Shown here: positions 32,780 through 45,054 of the stretch, one piece after another
How the letters are laid out: the number at the start of each line of letters is the position of its first letter
Numbering within the stretch: the stretch's first letter is position 1
NCBI GenBank assembly: GCA_023362775.1
Contig: JALMGJ010000006.1
Span: forward strand, 57,061,001-57,125,000
Direction of reading: 5' to 3'
Length of the DNA stretch: 64,000 nucleotides
Origin: Charina bottae
Lineage: Eukaryota; Chordata; Lepidosauria; Squamata; Charinaidae
Translations under genes and position numbers: made by a program
Notes under the pieces: generated by a model
Told to the model about the DNA's origin: nothing
Databases searched by the model: none
What the model saw: the letters and a program-made list of their open reading frames with translations, nothing else

Positions 32780-35700
32780 CGACTCCAGCAAAGGAGATCG
32801 TTACCTTGTCGTGGTGCTGGAGCTTGAGCACCTCAATGAAACCATGAGCTAAACCGTGAAGGGACACCCAAGACGGGAAGGTCGTGGCAGAGAGGTCAGA
32901 CTAAATACGATCCCTGGGGAAGGTAATGGCAACCCACCCCAGTATTCTTGCCATGAAAACTAAATGGATCAGTACAACCAAAGATATGTCGGTATACCAT
33001 CGGAAGATGGGACTCCCAGGTCGGAAGATGGTCAAAATGCTACTGGGGAGGAACAGAGGATACGTTCAACTAGCCCCAGATGTGATGACGCAGCTAGCTC
33101 AAAGCCGAAAGGACGGCTAGCGGCCGACGGTGCTGGTGGTGAACGACGAATCCGATGTTCTAAAGATCAACACACCATAGGAACCTGGATTGTAAGATCT
33201 ATGAGCCAGGGCAAATTGGATGTGGTTATTGGTGAGATGTCAAGATTAAATATAGACATTTTAGGTGTCAGTGAACTGAAATGGACTGGGATGGGCCACT
33301 TCACATCAGATGACCACCAGATCTACTACTGTGGACAAGAGGACCACAGAAGAAATGGAGTAGCCTTCATAATTAATAATAAAGTGGCTAAAGCAGTGCT
33401 TGGATACAATCCAAAAAACGATAGAATGATCTCAATTCGAATTCAGGGTAAGCCATTTAACATCACAGTGATCCAAATATACGCCCCAACCACAGATGCT
33501 GAAGAAGCAGAAGTAGATCAGTTCTATGAGGATCTGCAGCACCTACTAGATAATACACCAAAAAGAGATGTTATTTTCATTACAGGAGACTGGAATGCTA
33601 AGGTGGGTAGGCAGACGACACCTGGAATTACAGGCAAGCATGGTCTGGGAGAACAAAATGAAGCAGGACATAGGCTGATAGAATTTTGCCAAGACAACTC
33701 ACTGTGCATAACAAACACTCTCTTCCAACAACCTAAAAGACGACTTTATACATGGACTTCACCAGATGGTCGACACCGAAATCAGATTGACTACATCCTT
33801 TGCAGCCAAAGGTGGCGGACATCTATACAGTCGGTAAAAACAAGACCTGGAGCTGACTGTAGTTCAGATCACGAACTTCTTATTGCAAAATTTAGAATCA
33901 GACTAAAGAGAATAGGGAAGACCCACAGATCAGTTAGATATGAGCTCACTAATATTCCTAAGGAATATGCAGTGGAGGTGAAGAATAGATTTAAGGGACT
34001 AGATTTAGTAGATAGGGTCCCAGAAGAACTATGGACAGAAGTTCGCAACATTGTTCAGGAGGCGGCAACAAAAAACGTCCCAAAGAAAAAGAAAACCAAG
34101 AAGGCAAGATGGCTGTCTGCTGAGACACTGGAAGTAGCCCAAGAAAGAAGGAAAGCAAAAGGCAACAGTGATGGGGGGAGATATGTCCAATTAAATGCAA
34201 AATTCCAGAGGTTAGCCAGAAGAGATAAGGAATTATTTTTAAACAAGCAATGTGCGGAAGTGGAAGAAGACAATAGAATAGGAAGGACAAGAGACCTCTT
34301 CCAGAAAATTAGAAACATCGGCGGTAAATTCCAGGCAAAAATGGGTATGATCAAAAACAAAGATGGTAAGGACCTAACAGAAGCAGAAGAGATCAAGAAA
34401 AGGTGGCAAGAATATACGGAAGATCTGTATAGGAAGGATAATAATATTGGAGATAGCTTTGACGGTGTGGTCTGTGAGTTAGAGCCAGACATCCTGAAGA
34501 GTGAGGTTGAATGGGCCTTAAGAAGCATTGCTAATAACAAGGCAGCAGGAGACGATGGTATCCCAGCTGAACTGTTTAAAATCTTGCAAGATGATGCTGC
34601 CAAGGTGATGCATGCCATATGCCAGAAAATTTGGAAAACACAAGAATGGCCATCAGATTGGAAAAAATCAACTTATATCCCCATACCAAAAAAGGGAAAT
34701 ACTAAAGAATGTTCAAACTATCGAACAGTGGCACTTATTTCACATGCCAGTAAGGTAATGCTCAAGATCTTGCAAGGTAGACTCCAGCAATTCATGGAGC
34801 GAGAATTGCCAGATGTACAAGCTGGGTTTAGAAAAGGCAGAGGAACTAGAGACCAAATTGCCAATATCCGCTGGATAATGGAGAAAGCCAGGGAATTTCA
34901 GAAAAACATCTATTTCTGTTTTATTGACTATTCTAAAGCCTTTGACTGTGTGGATCATAACAAATTGTGGCAAGTTCTTGGTGGTATGGGGATACCAAGT
35001 CATCTTGTCTGCCTCCTGAGGAATCTGTATAACGACCAAGTAGCAACGGTAAGAACAGAGCACGGAACAACGGACTGGTTTAAGATTGGGAAAGGAGTAC
35101 GGCAGGGCTGTATACTCTCACCCTACCTATTCAACCTGTACGCAGAACACATCATGCGACATGCTGGGCTTGAGGAATCCAAGGCTGGAGTTAAAATCGC
35201 TGGAAGAAACATTAACAATCTCAGATATGCAGATGATACCACTTTGATGGCTGAAAGCGAGGAGGAGTTGAGGAGCCTTATGACGAAGGTGAAAGAACAA
35301 AGTGCAAAAGCTGGGTTGCAGTTAAACCTCAAAAAAACCAAGATTATGGCAACGAGCTTGATTGATGACTGGCAAATAGAGGGAGAAAAAGTGGAGGCAG
35401 TGACAGACTTTGTATTTCTAGGTGCAAAAATTACTGCAGACGCTGACTGCAGCCAGGAAATCAGAAGACGTCTACTTCTTGGGAGGAGAGCAATGGCAAA
35501 TCTTGATAAAATAGTTAAGAGCAGAGACATCACACTGACAACAAAGGTCCGCATAGTTAAAGCAATGGTATTCCCTGTAGTAACCTATGGCTGCGAGAGC
35601 TGGACCATAAGGAAGGCTGAGCAAAGGAAGATAGATGCTTTTGAACTGTGGTGTTGGAGGAAAATTCTGAGAGTGCCTTGGACTGCAAGAAGATCAAACC

Positions 35701-36001
35701 AGTCCATACTCCAGGAAATAAAGCCAGACTGCTCACTTGAGGGAATGATATTAAAGGCAAAACTGAAGTACTTTGGCCACATAATGAGAAGACAGGATAC
35801 CCTGGAGAAGAAGCTGATGCTAGGGAAAGTGGAAGGCAAAAGGAAGAGGGGTCGACCAAGGGCAAGATGGATGGATGGTATTCTGGAGGTGACGGACTCA
35901 ACCATTGGGGAGCTGGGGATGGTGACGGCTGACAGAAAGCTCTGGCGTGGACTGGTCCATGAAGTCACAAAGAGTCGGAAACGACTGAACGAATAAACAA
36001 C
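32780..36001 (+). mobile_element. BovB (RTE clade) LINE, full length, intact ORF
   Basis: About 3.2 kb, the usual BovB length. It is bounded by a perfect 9-bp target duplication AAGGACACC (32771-32779 and 36002-36010). The start is 'gactccagcaaaggagatcg', and the same start is seen in the second copy at 48761. The 5' UTR is about 180 bp. One ORF nearly fills the element, and a very short 3' end reads 'gaataaacaacaa'. No frameshifts or stops occur in the ORF, so the insertion is young. Its machinery is the likely source for Sauria-type SINEs such as 57138-57458. Confidence 0.93.
32964..35996 (+). CDS. BovB pol: APE endonuclease plus reverse transcriptase
   Basis: A 1010-residue polyprotein for target-primed reverse transcription in the nucleus. 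Residues about 70-310 are the APE-type endonuclease: SELKW with Glu104, QIYAPT at 171-176, TGDWNAKVG with Asp209 and Asn211, QIDYIL with Asp276, and SSDHELL with Asp302-His303. Residues about 500-790 are the RT: FIDYSKAFDCVDH with Asp655, GVRQGCILSPYLFN at 711-724, and RYADDTTLM with Asp757-Asp758. The C-terminus (about 850-1010) has the BovB pattern GCESWTIRKAE, LWCWRKILRVPW and FGHIMRRQ. One key position is abnormal: in the first endonuclease motif GTWIVRSM residue 76 is Ile (ATT, 33189-33191), where the second copy and the APE family have Asn. The RT looks intact, but the endonuclease may be impaired. I chose ATG 32964 because the second copy conserves it at 48946. Confidence 0.93.
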   Translation: MDQYNQRYVGIPSEDGTPRSEDGQNATGEEQRIRSTSPRCDDAASSKPKGRLAADGAGGERRIRCSKDQHTIGTWIVRSMSQGKLDVVIGEMSRLNIDILGVSELKWTGMGHFTSDDHQIYYCGQEDHRRNGVAFIINNKVAKAVLGYNPKNDRMISIRIQGKPFNITVIQIYAPTTDAEEAEVDQFYEDLQHLLDNTPKRDVIFITGDWNAKVGRQTTPGITGKHGLGEQNEAGHRLIEFCQDNSLCITNTLFQQPKRRLYTWTSPDGRHRNQIDYILCSQRWRTSIQSVKTRPGADCSSDHELLIAKFRIRLKRIGKTHRSVRYELTNIPKEYAVEVKNRFKGLDLVDRVPEELWTEVRNIVQEAATKNVPKKKKTKKARWLSAETLEVAQERRKAKGNSDGGRYVQLNAKFQRLARRDKELFLNKQCAEVEEDNRIGRTRDLFQKIRNIGGKFQAKMGMIKNKDGKDLTEAEEIKKRWQEYTEDLYRKDNNIGDSFDGVVCELEPDILKSEVEWALRSIANNKAAGDDGIPAELFKILQDDAAKVMHAICQKIWKTQEWPSDWKKSTYIPIPKKGNTKECSNYRTVALISHASKVMLKILQGRLQQFMERELPDVQAGFRKGRGTRDQIANIRWIMEKAREFQKNIYFCFIDYSKAFDCVDHNKLWQVLGGMGIPSHLVCLLRNLYNDQVATVRTEHGTTDWFKIGKGVRQGCILSPYLFNLYAEHIMRHAGLEESKAGVKIAGRNINNLRYADDTTLMAESEEELRSLMTKVKEQSAKAGLQLNLKKTKIMATSLIDDWQIEGEKVEAVTDFVFLGAKITADADCSQEIRRRLLLGRRAMANLDKIVKSRDITLTTKVRIVKAMVFPVVTYGCESWTIRKAEQRKIDAFELWCWRKILRVPWTARRSNQSILQEIKPDCSLEGMILKAKLKYFGHIMRRQDTLEKKLMLGKVEGKRKRGRPRARWMDGILEVTDSTIGELGMVTADRKLWRGLVHEVTKSRKRLNE

Positions 36002-36122
36002 AAGGACACCAGAACCCATTAAAAATTGACTTAAAGTATTTTACCTACATTGGGTAAACAGGACTTTCTGATAAGTGGTTTTGGGTAATGAAGGAAAAAG
36101 TTTGGGAAGCACTGCCTTAGGG

Positions 36123-38465
36123 AATGCATCCTCAATAGAAAAAAGAATGCTCACCTCTGTTAGATCTGTTCATCATGGGGGAGGAAGGAAAGCACAACCA
36201 GAAAATAAAGGAATAAAGGTTCAAGCCCCATGCAGAGAGGCAAATAATATTTCTTTATGAAATATATATTTGGAAAATTATCTATAACCACCTTATTAAA
36301 ATGGAATGATTGGAAAGGTACTTCCTGCCCATGACGAACATATGGATGTTGCAATATAAAATTATAGAGTATGCCATTACAACACACTTTCATTTAAATG
36401 GTATTTACCATACTTTTTAAAAAAAGAGTCAGAAAAGTGTTTAGTGCCCTTGGAAAGATACATTAAAAATGCTTTCTTTAGAACATGAAATTGCATGGCA
36501 AGAAGTTCCAATTGACAGGCCTGAACGCGAAGTCTGTCTTTATGCTCCTGCTGCTCGTGTTCCTTGCTCAAGGGACAATTGACCATATTCCATTTTTTAA
36601 TGATACTTCCTTAGTTTGGGACTCAGTAATGGAAGAACCTTTTCAAATCTTTGGCTCTGAGATGCTGTTTTCAGAAACCTTTAGTCTTTGTTCACCATGT
36701 AACAAAGGCAGCAAATATGAAAACCTGCTGTTCCTACAGCTAATGTAGCTGTTTTGCAGGCAATTTTTCAAAATGTCAGTAAGTCTTGAAATTATGGTAA
36801 TGTTGTGAGACCTCCTCTCTTTATTACTATAGACTTAAGGGAGAGAAAATGAATGGGTGGTTGGGAGAGTTAGGTAGCACCCAAGTTGTATTTCCCAAAT
36901 CTACAGCTCAACTTGAATGCTCAATGAGATAGACATGTACAGAAACAAAGGGATCTGCCTGATATCAACTCTTTGCATTTATCCATCTAGTTCTAGAATA
37001 ACAAAGATCCCCAATTTTCTGGGGCAGGGAGCACATTTGGAATTTTGTGTACATTCCTATCAAGGGGAATTTGCACATTCACACAATGGCTTAACACTGG
37101 CATTAACTGGCAGTGGCTCCCCAGGGATTCAGATGTGGAGATATCAGTGACTGAGTTGAGGGTTTATGGAAGGTTTACAAGGAGCAAATTTAATCTGGTG
37201 TGTATATACACACACACACTGTATATATACTGAGTGATAGCCTCAAATATTACAATAATTATCAACTGTCCATATGGAATACCAGAAACAGTGAAATAAC
37301 CCTTAACAAATAATATATGCTGAAAAATCATGGTGTAACTGAGCAGTTTAAAACTTTGCATTGTTCCAGAAACTTGGTGAATTTCCTATGATATGATATC
37401 ATGTGATTTACAATAAATATTCTAATAAATGAAAATATTATTATTCATTTGGATGATTAAGTCTTGCAATCTCTTCCCTATATATATTTAAAATATATAT
37501 CTTATGTCAGGTTTTTCCAAGGAAAAAGCTTCAAATTCCACATTTTCACTAATGAGATAATAATGGGTAAGATGGTGTTATCTGATTTCAACAAGTTAAA
37601 TTCTTTATATAAACAATTGTTTCATTGAAAGTGAGATGGCTTGAACATGCAGTATTTTACGACCTTCTGCCATAATAGACAGTTGGACAGGACTAGAAAA
37701 AGCATCTCTATGCTCAGGCATGAATAATGTCTAAATATTTACATGTGCAAATTAGCTTAATAGGTACATAGTTAAACTGTTTGTTGATTATGAAACAATG
37801 CATTTTAATAAACTGATTTGTATAGAGGCTATTCTAATTTGGTAAACAAAGAAAGGGCTTGTCTTTGCAGCAGACACTTCTGGCTGTAATGAAGAAATGA
37901 AGTCTGAGATTCCTGGAATTACATTACTGATGGAATGTGATCTACCAAATCCATGTGTGCACCTGCAATTTTGTAATTCTATAATGGTATGGTTTCAACA
38001 GTAGTGGATCAAAGGAAAAGGCAAATACAGGTGCTTCCACAGGAATTCTCAAAAAGGCAGTCACTCCTGCTCACCTTCTGTGAGCATACGTAGAGTGGGC
38101 AGCACAGGCCATTTTGACTCCTCCACCTCGTATCCCCATTGGCAAACCTATCCAAGTTTATTGAGTATTTGCTGAACTAATAAGATGACATTGGGGAAAA
38201 CTGCCACTTTCAAATTTAAACTTTCATGCATATATGCTGCTGTCTAGCAAGCTGTTGTATTGCATGTGGGACAATCTGTATGAGCATCTTAAAATGCACA
38301 GATTCTTGAATGTAGACCTCTGGATTAATCATTGCTCAGTTTCCTGGATTGGAAGGTTAATCCAAAGGAGTTCAGCTCAAGTCAAGCCTTGTTGAACAAC
38401 AAAGATTTCTTGTTTAAACAGGATTCCAATTTACCCCTTCTGAAATTAGTAGAGTTACACAGTGA
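36123..38465. other. No supported gene
   Basis: An 87-codon ORF at 36485-36748 has a hydrophobic stretch near its start but no recognisable family. A short (CA)n tract lies at about 37206-37222. No repeat family was recognised. Confidence 0.4.
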
Positions 38466-39185
38466 CATGTCGATGAAGGTTCTCAGTCATCCAGGTGGAA
38501 CAGTCTGTAGCTTGAATTATGTCAACTGGATTTCTATTTTCTCAGTGGAAACGTTTCGCTCCTTATCCAAGAAGCTTCTTCAGTCTGAGCAAAGTTAGTA
38601 AGGGAATCCTTAAATATGTTTCTAGGGTGGCTGTGTGACCTTGCACCTGGGGCTAGGTCATGGTTATTTGAGATGTTTATTTCTAAGTCCCTTTATCATC
38701 CAAAGGAGGATCGTTAAGATTACCATGCTGCTGTTGAGTTTGCAAAATGGTCTTAATCTTCCTAGGTACAGAAGACAAAGCAGGAAGGAAAATAGGGGAA
38801 AGATTGTGCCTGAGGCCCCCACCTCTATTCAAGGAAGGATTTTCCAAGTTGGCATAAATGGATTCCTTGACCCCTCTCTCAAACCACCTATCTTCTCTGT
38901 CTAAAATGTGAACATTAATGTCCTCAAATGAGTGTCCTTTTTCCTTTAGATGAAGATAAACTGCTGACTCTGGTCTTGTGGTGTTACTTCTCCTGTGTTG
39001 GGCCATCCTCCTGTACAAAAGTTGTTTGGTTTCTCCAATGTATAGTTCAGAGCACTCCTCACTGCACTGGATTGCATAAACTACATTGCTTTTCTTGTGT
39101 TTTGGAGTTTGATCTTTGGGGTGTACAAGCCTCTGTCTCAGTGTGTTGGTGGGTTTACACAGTGACAGTGCTTGGAAAACTGCGC
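38466..39185 (-). pseudogene. Penelope-like element, GIY-YIG endonuclease end
   Basis: The minus strand encodes the C-terminal GIY-YIG endonuclease of a Penelope-like retroelement. From about 39170 downward it reads NTLRQRLVHPKDQTPKH, then NVVYAIQCSEECSELYIGE (about 39085-39030; VVY and YIG stand for the GIY and YIG motifs), then TKQLLYRRMAQHRRSN and AVYLHLKEKGHSFED, then ILDREDRWFERGVKESIY (with the conserved Arg and Glu positions) and NRGGGLRHNLSP. A 3' UTR with 'aagaagcttcttcagtctga' (plus strand) reaches about 38466. The endonuclease frame is open from about 39185 to 38683. Upstream there is a frame break (an in-frame TAG near 39200) and the RT is missing. It is a 5'-truncated copy with a well-preserved endonuclease. 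Confidence 0.85.
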
Positions 39186-42100
39186 TTCCTATGAACTCCT
39201 ATGTTGCGTTTGAAAAAGAGCTCCTTCTCTGTGATGCAGAAGATAAACCAACTAAATCCACAATTGGATCTTATTTCTGCAAGCATGCCTCATAATCAAC
39301 TATTTAAAGGCACAGTAAATCATCAATCATTCCTAATCAGGTAAAAATGTGCTTTGCAAAGTAATCTTCACGGGGTGGCCAGCTTTAAACTAAAATCAAA
39401 GCTCCTGTTACTGAATATACTATGAGATTAATTGCATGGAAGGGACAGATGGAAATTGCACAGGGTGGGGCAGGGGAAACCTCAACTGAAATTACAATAC
39501 TGGGTTTTGTTTCAAAAAGCAATATTTGTTTAATCTTCATTGCCTACACAAAGGATAAATTGTTAACTGGAAATTAATCTTATTTCCTAATAGCTTTTTT
39601 AACTGTCACTTTTCAAAAGAATGGAAAAATAATCATCCAGATCAACAAGGATCAATAATCCAATAACAGGGTGACTGTTAATGTAACTAAAATGTTACCC
39701 AGCCAATTTGATTAAATGTGACATACAGTCCATTGGCATGAATTTTTGGAAATGGGAATTTAATGTGGTCTCTTGGCCATCAGCCTGCAGTTTCATTACT
39801 GTCACAGGACTTCAGATGGAAAATATAATAAAATAATAAGGGCTCTCATTTGTCTGGCAAATGAAGCATATAAGTATGTGCTGCAGTCAAACACTGAAGA
39901 ATCCAAGTAGGCTTAGTACTGAAACTATACTTGATAGACATGTGCCTAAAGAAGCTGATGATGGCAAAGTCTACAGTCCTAAAACTCACTTATTCTGCAA
40001 AATTGCCATTCATTTCCATTTCAACCTGCCTCCAACTTCATGGCTTAAGTGCAACATTTGTCTTTCCTAAATTAACTTCAGGTGTTTCCCCCCAATATTG
40101 CACATATGCCTAACACATGCTTAGATGGATGACCTTGAGAATATTATAACTGCTTATGGGGTTCAAAATATCATGATAAAATTTTAAAATCAGAGGGAGG
40201 ATAGAAGAGAAAAAGAATAATTTCATGTGTTCACCTAGCTAGCAGCAACACATCTATATATTTGATTGAAAGTTGACTCTCTGTTAGTATTTAAACCTTG
40301 GGCTTTCACTATTCTCATCTTGTATTGCCCCACTCAGCTGCCCATATAGAAGAGCAACATCTGGAGGTGCTTAAGTTCCATATCTCACTATATATATACA
40401 CATACATACATACATACGTACGTACTTCTCTGACAGTAAGCTTCATTAACCTACATAGTACTTTCTTACAAGTTAGTGTATAGAAGAGTATTTTCAAGTT
40501 TGATTAGGTTTAACCCATTATTATTAATCTTAGGATGAATAGAATTGGTTTAAAATTGTTAACTTTCATGAATTTCAACTGAAGGAGTTAAAGATTACAA
40601 AATGTGAATGTTTAATGGGAAGGAAGAAAAGAAATAAAAGCAAGAAGGGCAGACGGACAAACTTTAAAATTTTCCAGTTGTTGAACAACAAATAAAAAAC
40701 AATATTAGGAACATAAATATTGCTTGAAAATATTTTGTAGACCCTTGGATCTTTTCAAAGGGTGAGATTTTTAAAATTTATTTTTATTTCTAGAATATAC
40801 ACCAACAGGAAACATGAAAAAAGACTACATCAAACACACACACACACCAATTTTTTTAAAAAAAACTAGCAAGAAAAAGCACACATGTTTTTCCAGTGTT
40901 TATATAAAACTGACTCAGTTTTTAAACAGCAATTAAACTTTTGGTATATAATTCAGCATCACAGTAACATAATTAAACTTTATTTTTCTTCTCAAAATCA
41001 CATTAACAGTAATATGAATATTAAATGGGAGAACTCAAAGGCAAGCCCAAATCATATACTGTATGTTAAAGTTCACTCAGATACAGTATATTGTATCTTC
41101 GGTATAAAAGGGTTGCCACCTAACCTTTTAAAAATATCTGCTGGGGCATTCAATAGAGTTGATAAAATATTTTCTGATGAATTAATCTAATCTTAAAACT
41201 GTAAGAAACATATTAACTGTAATCCATTTCTGCACAATTGCTTTTAGGTCAGTTCTGCTTTTTGGTACCAGGAATTAAAAGTATAAATACATTTTTTAAA
41301 AAAGACTTTGATTCAACACTTGCCCTTCTGCCCCGTTATTGTAAAATGAGATTGCTCAAGTGAATTCATCTTTTGGTCTAAAATAGTAAATTTAATGAAT
41401 AAAAATACAGCTGTTATTGACATTAAAGTGATGCATGAACTTTCCACATATATGCCTTATCTTTTCATCATATAGATAAAAGATTCTGCATCTTTATTAA
41501 TAGACATTTTCCATTTGGGCAATAAAGTGGACAAAAATCTGTGTAAGTACAGTATGCTCCTAATTGGGGGTAAAGAAAAAAGCAAACCAGCAACCAAATT
41601 TTTCAACTATATTAAGCCAAATTTAGTGAAAAAAATATTTTATTTCTTTTTGATGATGAATTGTATCACCTAACTACAAGAATAGAGAAGCATGGTACCA
41701 AATTGTATTTTGTTCTGATTCTCTAAGAACAAAGCACTTGATATGAGTTCCTCCCATAAAACAATCTCAGTCTACTTCTTTGGATTCCCACCTATAGCTA
41801 AGACTTATAGTGAGATAGAGATAGAGATATAAATACAGGTAGCGAGATAGAGATACACACACATACATGCTGTGACTACAGTGGAGCACATAAAGACCAC
41901 TGAAAATCATCAAAATCAGCAGACAGAGAATTATTCCTGCAGAAAAGACCCCCCCCCTTACAAAAAGTTCAGAGAAAGTAGAACACAAGGAAGGAGCCAA
42001 CTTATTCAAAACCACCCATAGGGAGATACTTAACAGAGCTTTCTCAAAGTTAGGCAAGACTACTTGTAGTTATAAGTAAGTTCAATATGTTGACTAAAAT

Positions 42101-42610
42101 AGGAACTGGGGGTGGGGTGGAGAAGGTTTGGGCATAGGGTCAAGTGGGTAAAGATTAGATTAGTACAGATTGAGTCAGTTCAGCCAGGCCTTGGCTATTT
42201 TGACCACTTACAGCTGGTCTGCCTCATATTTAAAATTCCAGTTATAATTGCAAAATTTCAGTCATAATTGCTAGTAGATGTAGAAGGCAAACTTTAAGAT
42301 CCTTAAGCAACCTTAAACTGTTTGACTTCTGTACATAAACTGGCTGGAAATAAAGCCTCTTTAGGAAATACCCTTCCAGATTTCACCTTCCACTTTGACC
42401 ATGTTGATGGCCTGGTGTTTTGTGCAGGCTCCACATACAGCACCAAGGCTCCAACTGGAGGATTTGCTGTTGTTTTTTCTCTGCCACCTGTGGCAAGAAA
42501 GCACTTTCTACCTTTTCACTATCTCATCAGGGACCTGAAACAAAACAGACAAAGGGGGGGGGCAGCTTTTCATTTTTCCTGAAGTAAACATATAAAAAGA
42601 AGGTCCAGAA
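39186..42610. other. No supported gene
   Basis: Up to about 39240 the Penelope-like match continues in another frame. Simple tracts occur at 40392-40425 (TACA/TACG) and about 41811-41860 (GATAGA-like). Otherwise nothing is recognised. Bases 42603-42610 are the left target copy of the next MITE. Confidence 0.4.
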
Positions 42611-42743
42611 CAGTGTTTCTCAATCTTAGCAACTTTAAGATGTGTGGACTTTAACTCCCAGAATTCCCCAGCCAGCATGGGAGCATGGAATTCTGGGAGT
42701 TGAAGTCCACACATCTTAAAGTTGCCAAGGTTGAGAAACACTG
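42611..42743. mobile_element. Palindromic hAT-type MITE
   Basis: Starts CAGTGTTTCTCAA and ends with its reverse complement. The flanks GTCCAGAA (42603-42610) and GTCTAGAG (42744-42751) match at 6 of 8. The two halves are near-complete reverse complements ('gcaactttaagatgtgtgga' and 'tccacacatcttaaagttgc'). It is the same family as 6182-6298. Confidence 0.88.
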
Positions 42744-42751
42744 GTCTAGAG

Positions 42752-45054
42752 TTTCACTAGTGCACTGTTGAAATGAATATTTGTTTTTAACAAAGAGGTT
42801 CATCAGCTAAGGTCCCTTCAGAAGGGGCCTAGCAGCCAAGGACAACATGGTCATATAGGCTAGTGACCAGCGATCAAAGGGAAGGGGTATTCCTGCCACA
42901 GTGCCACCATAGCCAGTAGGAATGGAGGCACTTGCCTACAATGAAATGAAGTACAGTAAGTGAATTGGACAGCACTGCTTGTGTTGACACAAGTTGGAAC
43001 ACACTATTTCTAACCATAGCAGGAAATGATGGGAAGAGGTTGACTTCTCAGTAGGCTGGAGGTGCATAGAGGGTAATGTTATGCATTCCTGATCTCAAGA
43101 AATAGCTAGTGGCCCGTACTCATCCTGGGCCAACCTGGTCATGCAAATTAGCCTGAGCTTAGTTAAAATCAAATCTGGTATAGTTAAGAGAGGTGAAACT
43201 GCTAGGAGCCTTCTAAAGAAGGTGACTATTAATAGAAGGGATTTGGTGCTGTGTTAATCTGAGACTGGAATCTATTTTAGGGTCACTTGCCAAGGTTAAG
43301 ACTAACTACAGATATCCTAATGAATAGTTTCTGCACTGTGGAAGATTATTACTTATTTTATGTGGCAGAGAACACAATGGTTCTGATCTGATTGCCAGGT
43401 GATGGGAAGAGTGGGGGCAATTATCCAAGGCCCCACATGTGGAGAGGGTTCGCAGCCAAACTATGGTTCATTATTAGAAGTTACTAGATAAATTGTTACT
43501 TTTAATTCAACATGGAAAAATAAATCATAATTCCAAGAGTTAATTTAGTTTTCTGGGTGTCCCCACATATTCCCGTTCTTTGGGCCTTGGACTTCAATGA
43601 ACTAGAAACAATAAGGAATTATAGAGTATTGTGGAGAAGCTCAAATTAACATCCTACCCTTAAGTCTTTCGGGGCCTTTAAAAGACTGGTCCTGAATCAT
43701 TCCAAATACCACTGTCTATGGTGATTAATCCCTTCCCTTCCTTTCCCTTTTCTAAAAAATATATTTCTATCTCCTTCTACTTCCACTGCAGAAGTGGAAA
43801 ACCACTGGCTAAAGCATTTATACATTGTGGAAGATATATCAGTGGCCTTCCTAAGCCTTCCTATAAGAACTGGAACAAAATCAATGCATGGTATGTTTTT
43901 AGATTGGATTGGTTACTGATTTCCCCATGCCTGCTTGCTTTATCAGTGGCAAGTGGTTTTGAAACTGATAAATAGCAGTTTATAGTACTCCAAGAACTAA
44001 GTATGTTGCCTGTTTGCCAGTCATTAGCTGTTTTATGCTGGAGTTGATGCCAATATCTTTTGTATGCCAGATCTATATGAAATCCTATAGGCTTTGGCAG
44101 TTTTCTTTTATAATAAGTTTCTATGCACTGACAGACAGACAGAGGCAGACAGACAGACATATATAGATGCTTTCCCATAAAGCATTAAAGTAATACTGAT
44201 CTATTTTAAGCTTTTATGAAACAGAGAGAATAGAAATGGAGTCAGGTCTTCAACGATTTATGTTTTCCTTCCAAATATATTCTATTCCCAGATTTGGTAT
44301 AAGGAACTTTTGGAGTCTAACTGTTTAGAGAATTTTTTTTGGTCATATTTCAGTGAACATTCTAAACAATTATTGTATGATATGCCATCATGCTGAGCTA
44401 TTGATTTGGTTTTGCTAAAATTCTGGGATAGAATTCAACATAGACCTTGCTATTATTTTATAATCTGGAAACTCTATTTTTTCCAATATAATTTTTCCCC
44501 AATGTTATTGCTTTCTTCAAAATTATAGTGGAAATGTAGATGTACAAGGTACAGCAAAAGTTGCATTCAGAAGAGTTAAATCAGGTGCAGTTTCAAATCC
44601 ACCATTAAAATATGATTAGCAAGATGTCAGTAAATACTGTAAGAGACATACACAGCAGGAATCATAACAGATTTGTTTTAACTACCTGCTATCTGGTTTA
44701 CAGACAGTATTTGGCCATAAACCATGGCTGGTAAACTGCAATGGCTGGGTTCACGTATCCACTTAAGACCCTGATAGTCTTCAGGAAAGCTTTACAAATG
44801 TGGCTCTTCTCTTAGGTATTGGTCCAAGATGATAGAGAATCCCATCTTCTGGAAAGCGGAGTGTACAATTGGTGAGTCCCAACTATGCTGTTGATGTATA
44901 TTTCATTTTTTGTAGTTACTGTATGGTTTACATTGAAACAGTTCTGGCATAGGGCAGGGGTTATTTTGTGTATGCCATTCTGAGTCAATAAAACAATAAG
45001 ATGGCAATCAGAACTGAAATCTCCTATATCTCGTTAAATTGGGAACTCTACTCA
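42752..45054. other. No supported gene
   Basis: About 44765-44815 ('gtcttcaggaaagctttaca') might be a worn L2 ORF2 end (FRKALQMW) on the plus strand, at low confidence. Nothing else is recognised. Confidence 0.35.

Larger units (their letters stand above)
32710..36114. mobile_element. hAT-type MITE split by a BovB insertion
   Basis: The left part is 32710-32779 and the right part is 36011-36114. The left end CACTGCTTCCCAAAC matches the inverted right end CAGTGCTTCCCAAAC at 14 of 15. A perfect 8-bp duplication CCTTAGGG lies at 32702-32709 and 36115-36122. Both halves carry repeated 'ttgggtaa' motifs. Without BovB and its extra target copy the MITE would be about 174 bp. The whole 3.2-kb BovB lies inside it, so the MITE is older. 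Confidence 0.92.

Noticed and set aside
33524..35901. Several ORFs of 60-190 codons antisense to BovB
   Set aside because: They are shadows of the strongly biased BovB coding strand and recur at the matching place in the second copy (50699-51779), as expected for shared sequence.
36485..36748. ORF with a signal-peptide-like hydrophobic start (LLLLVFLAQG)
   Set aside because: No upstream promoter or splice site, no family resemblance, and the downstream part is not protein-like. Considered chance.
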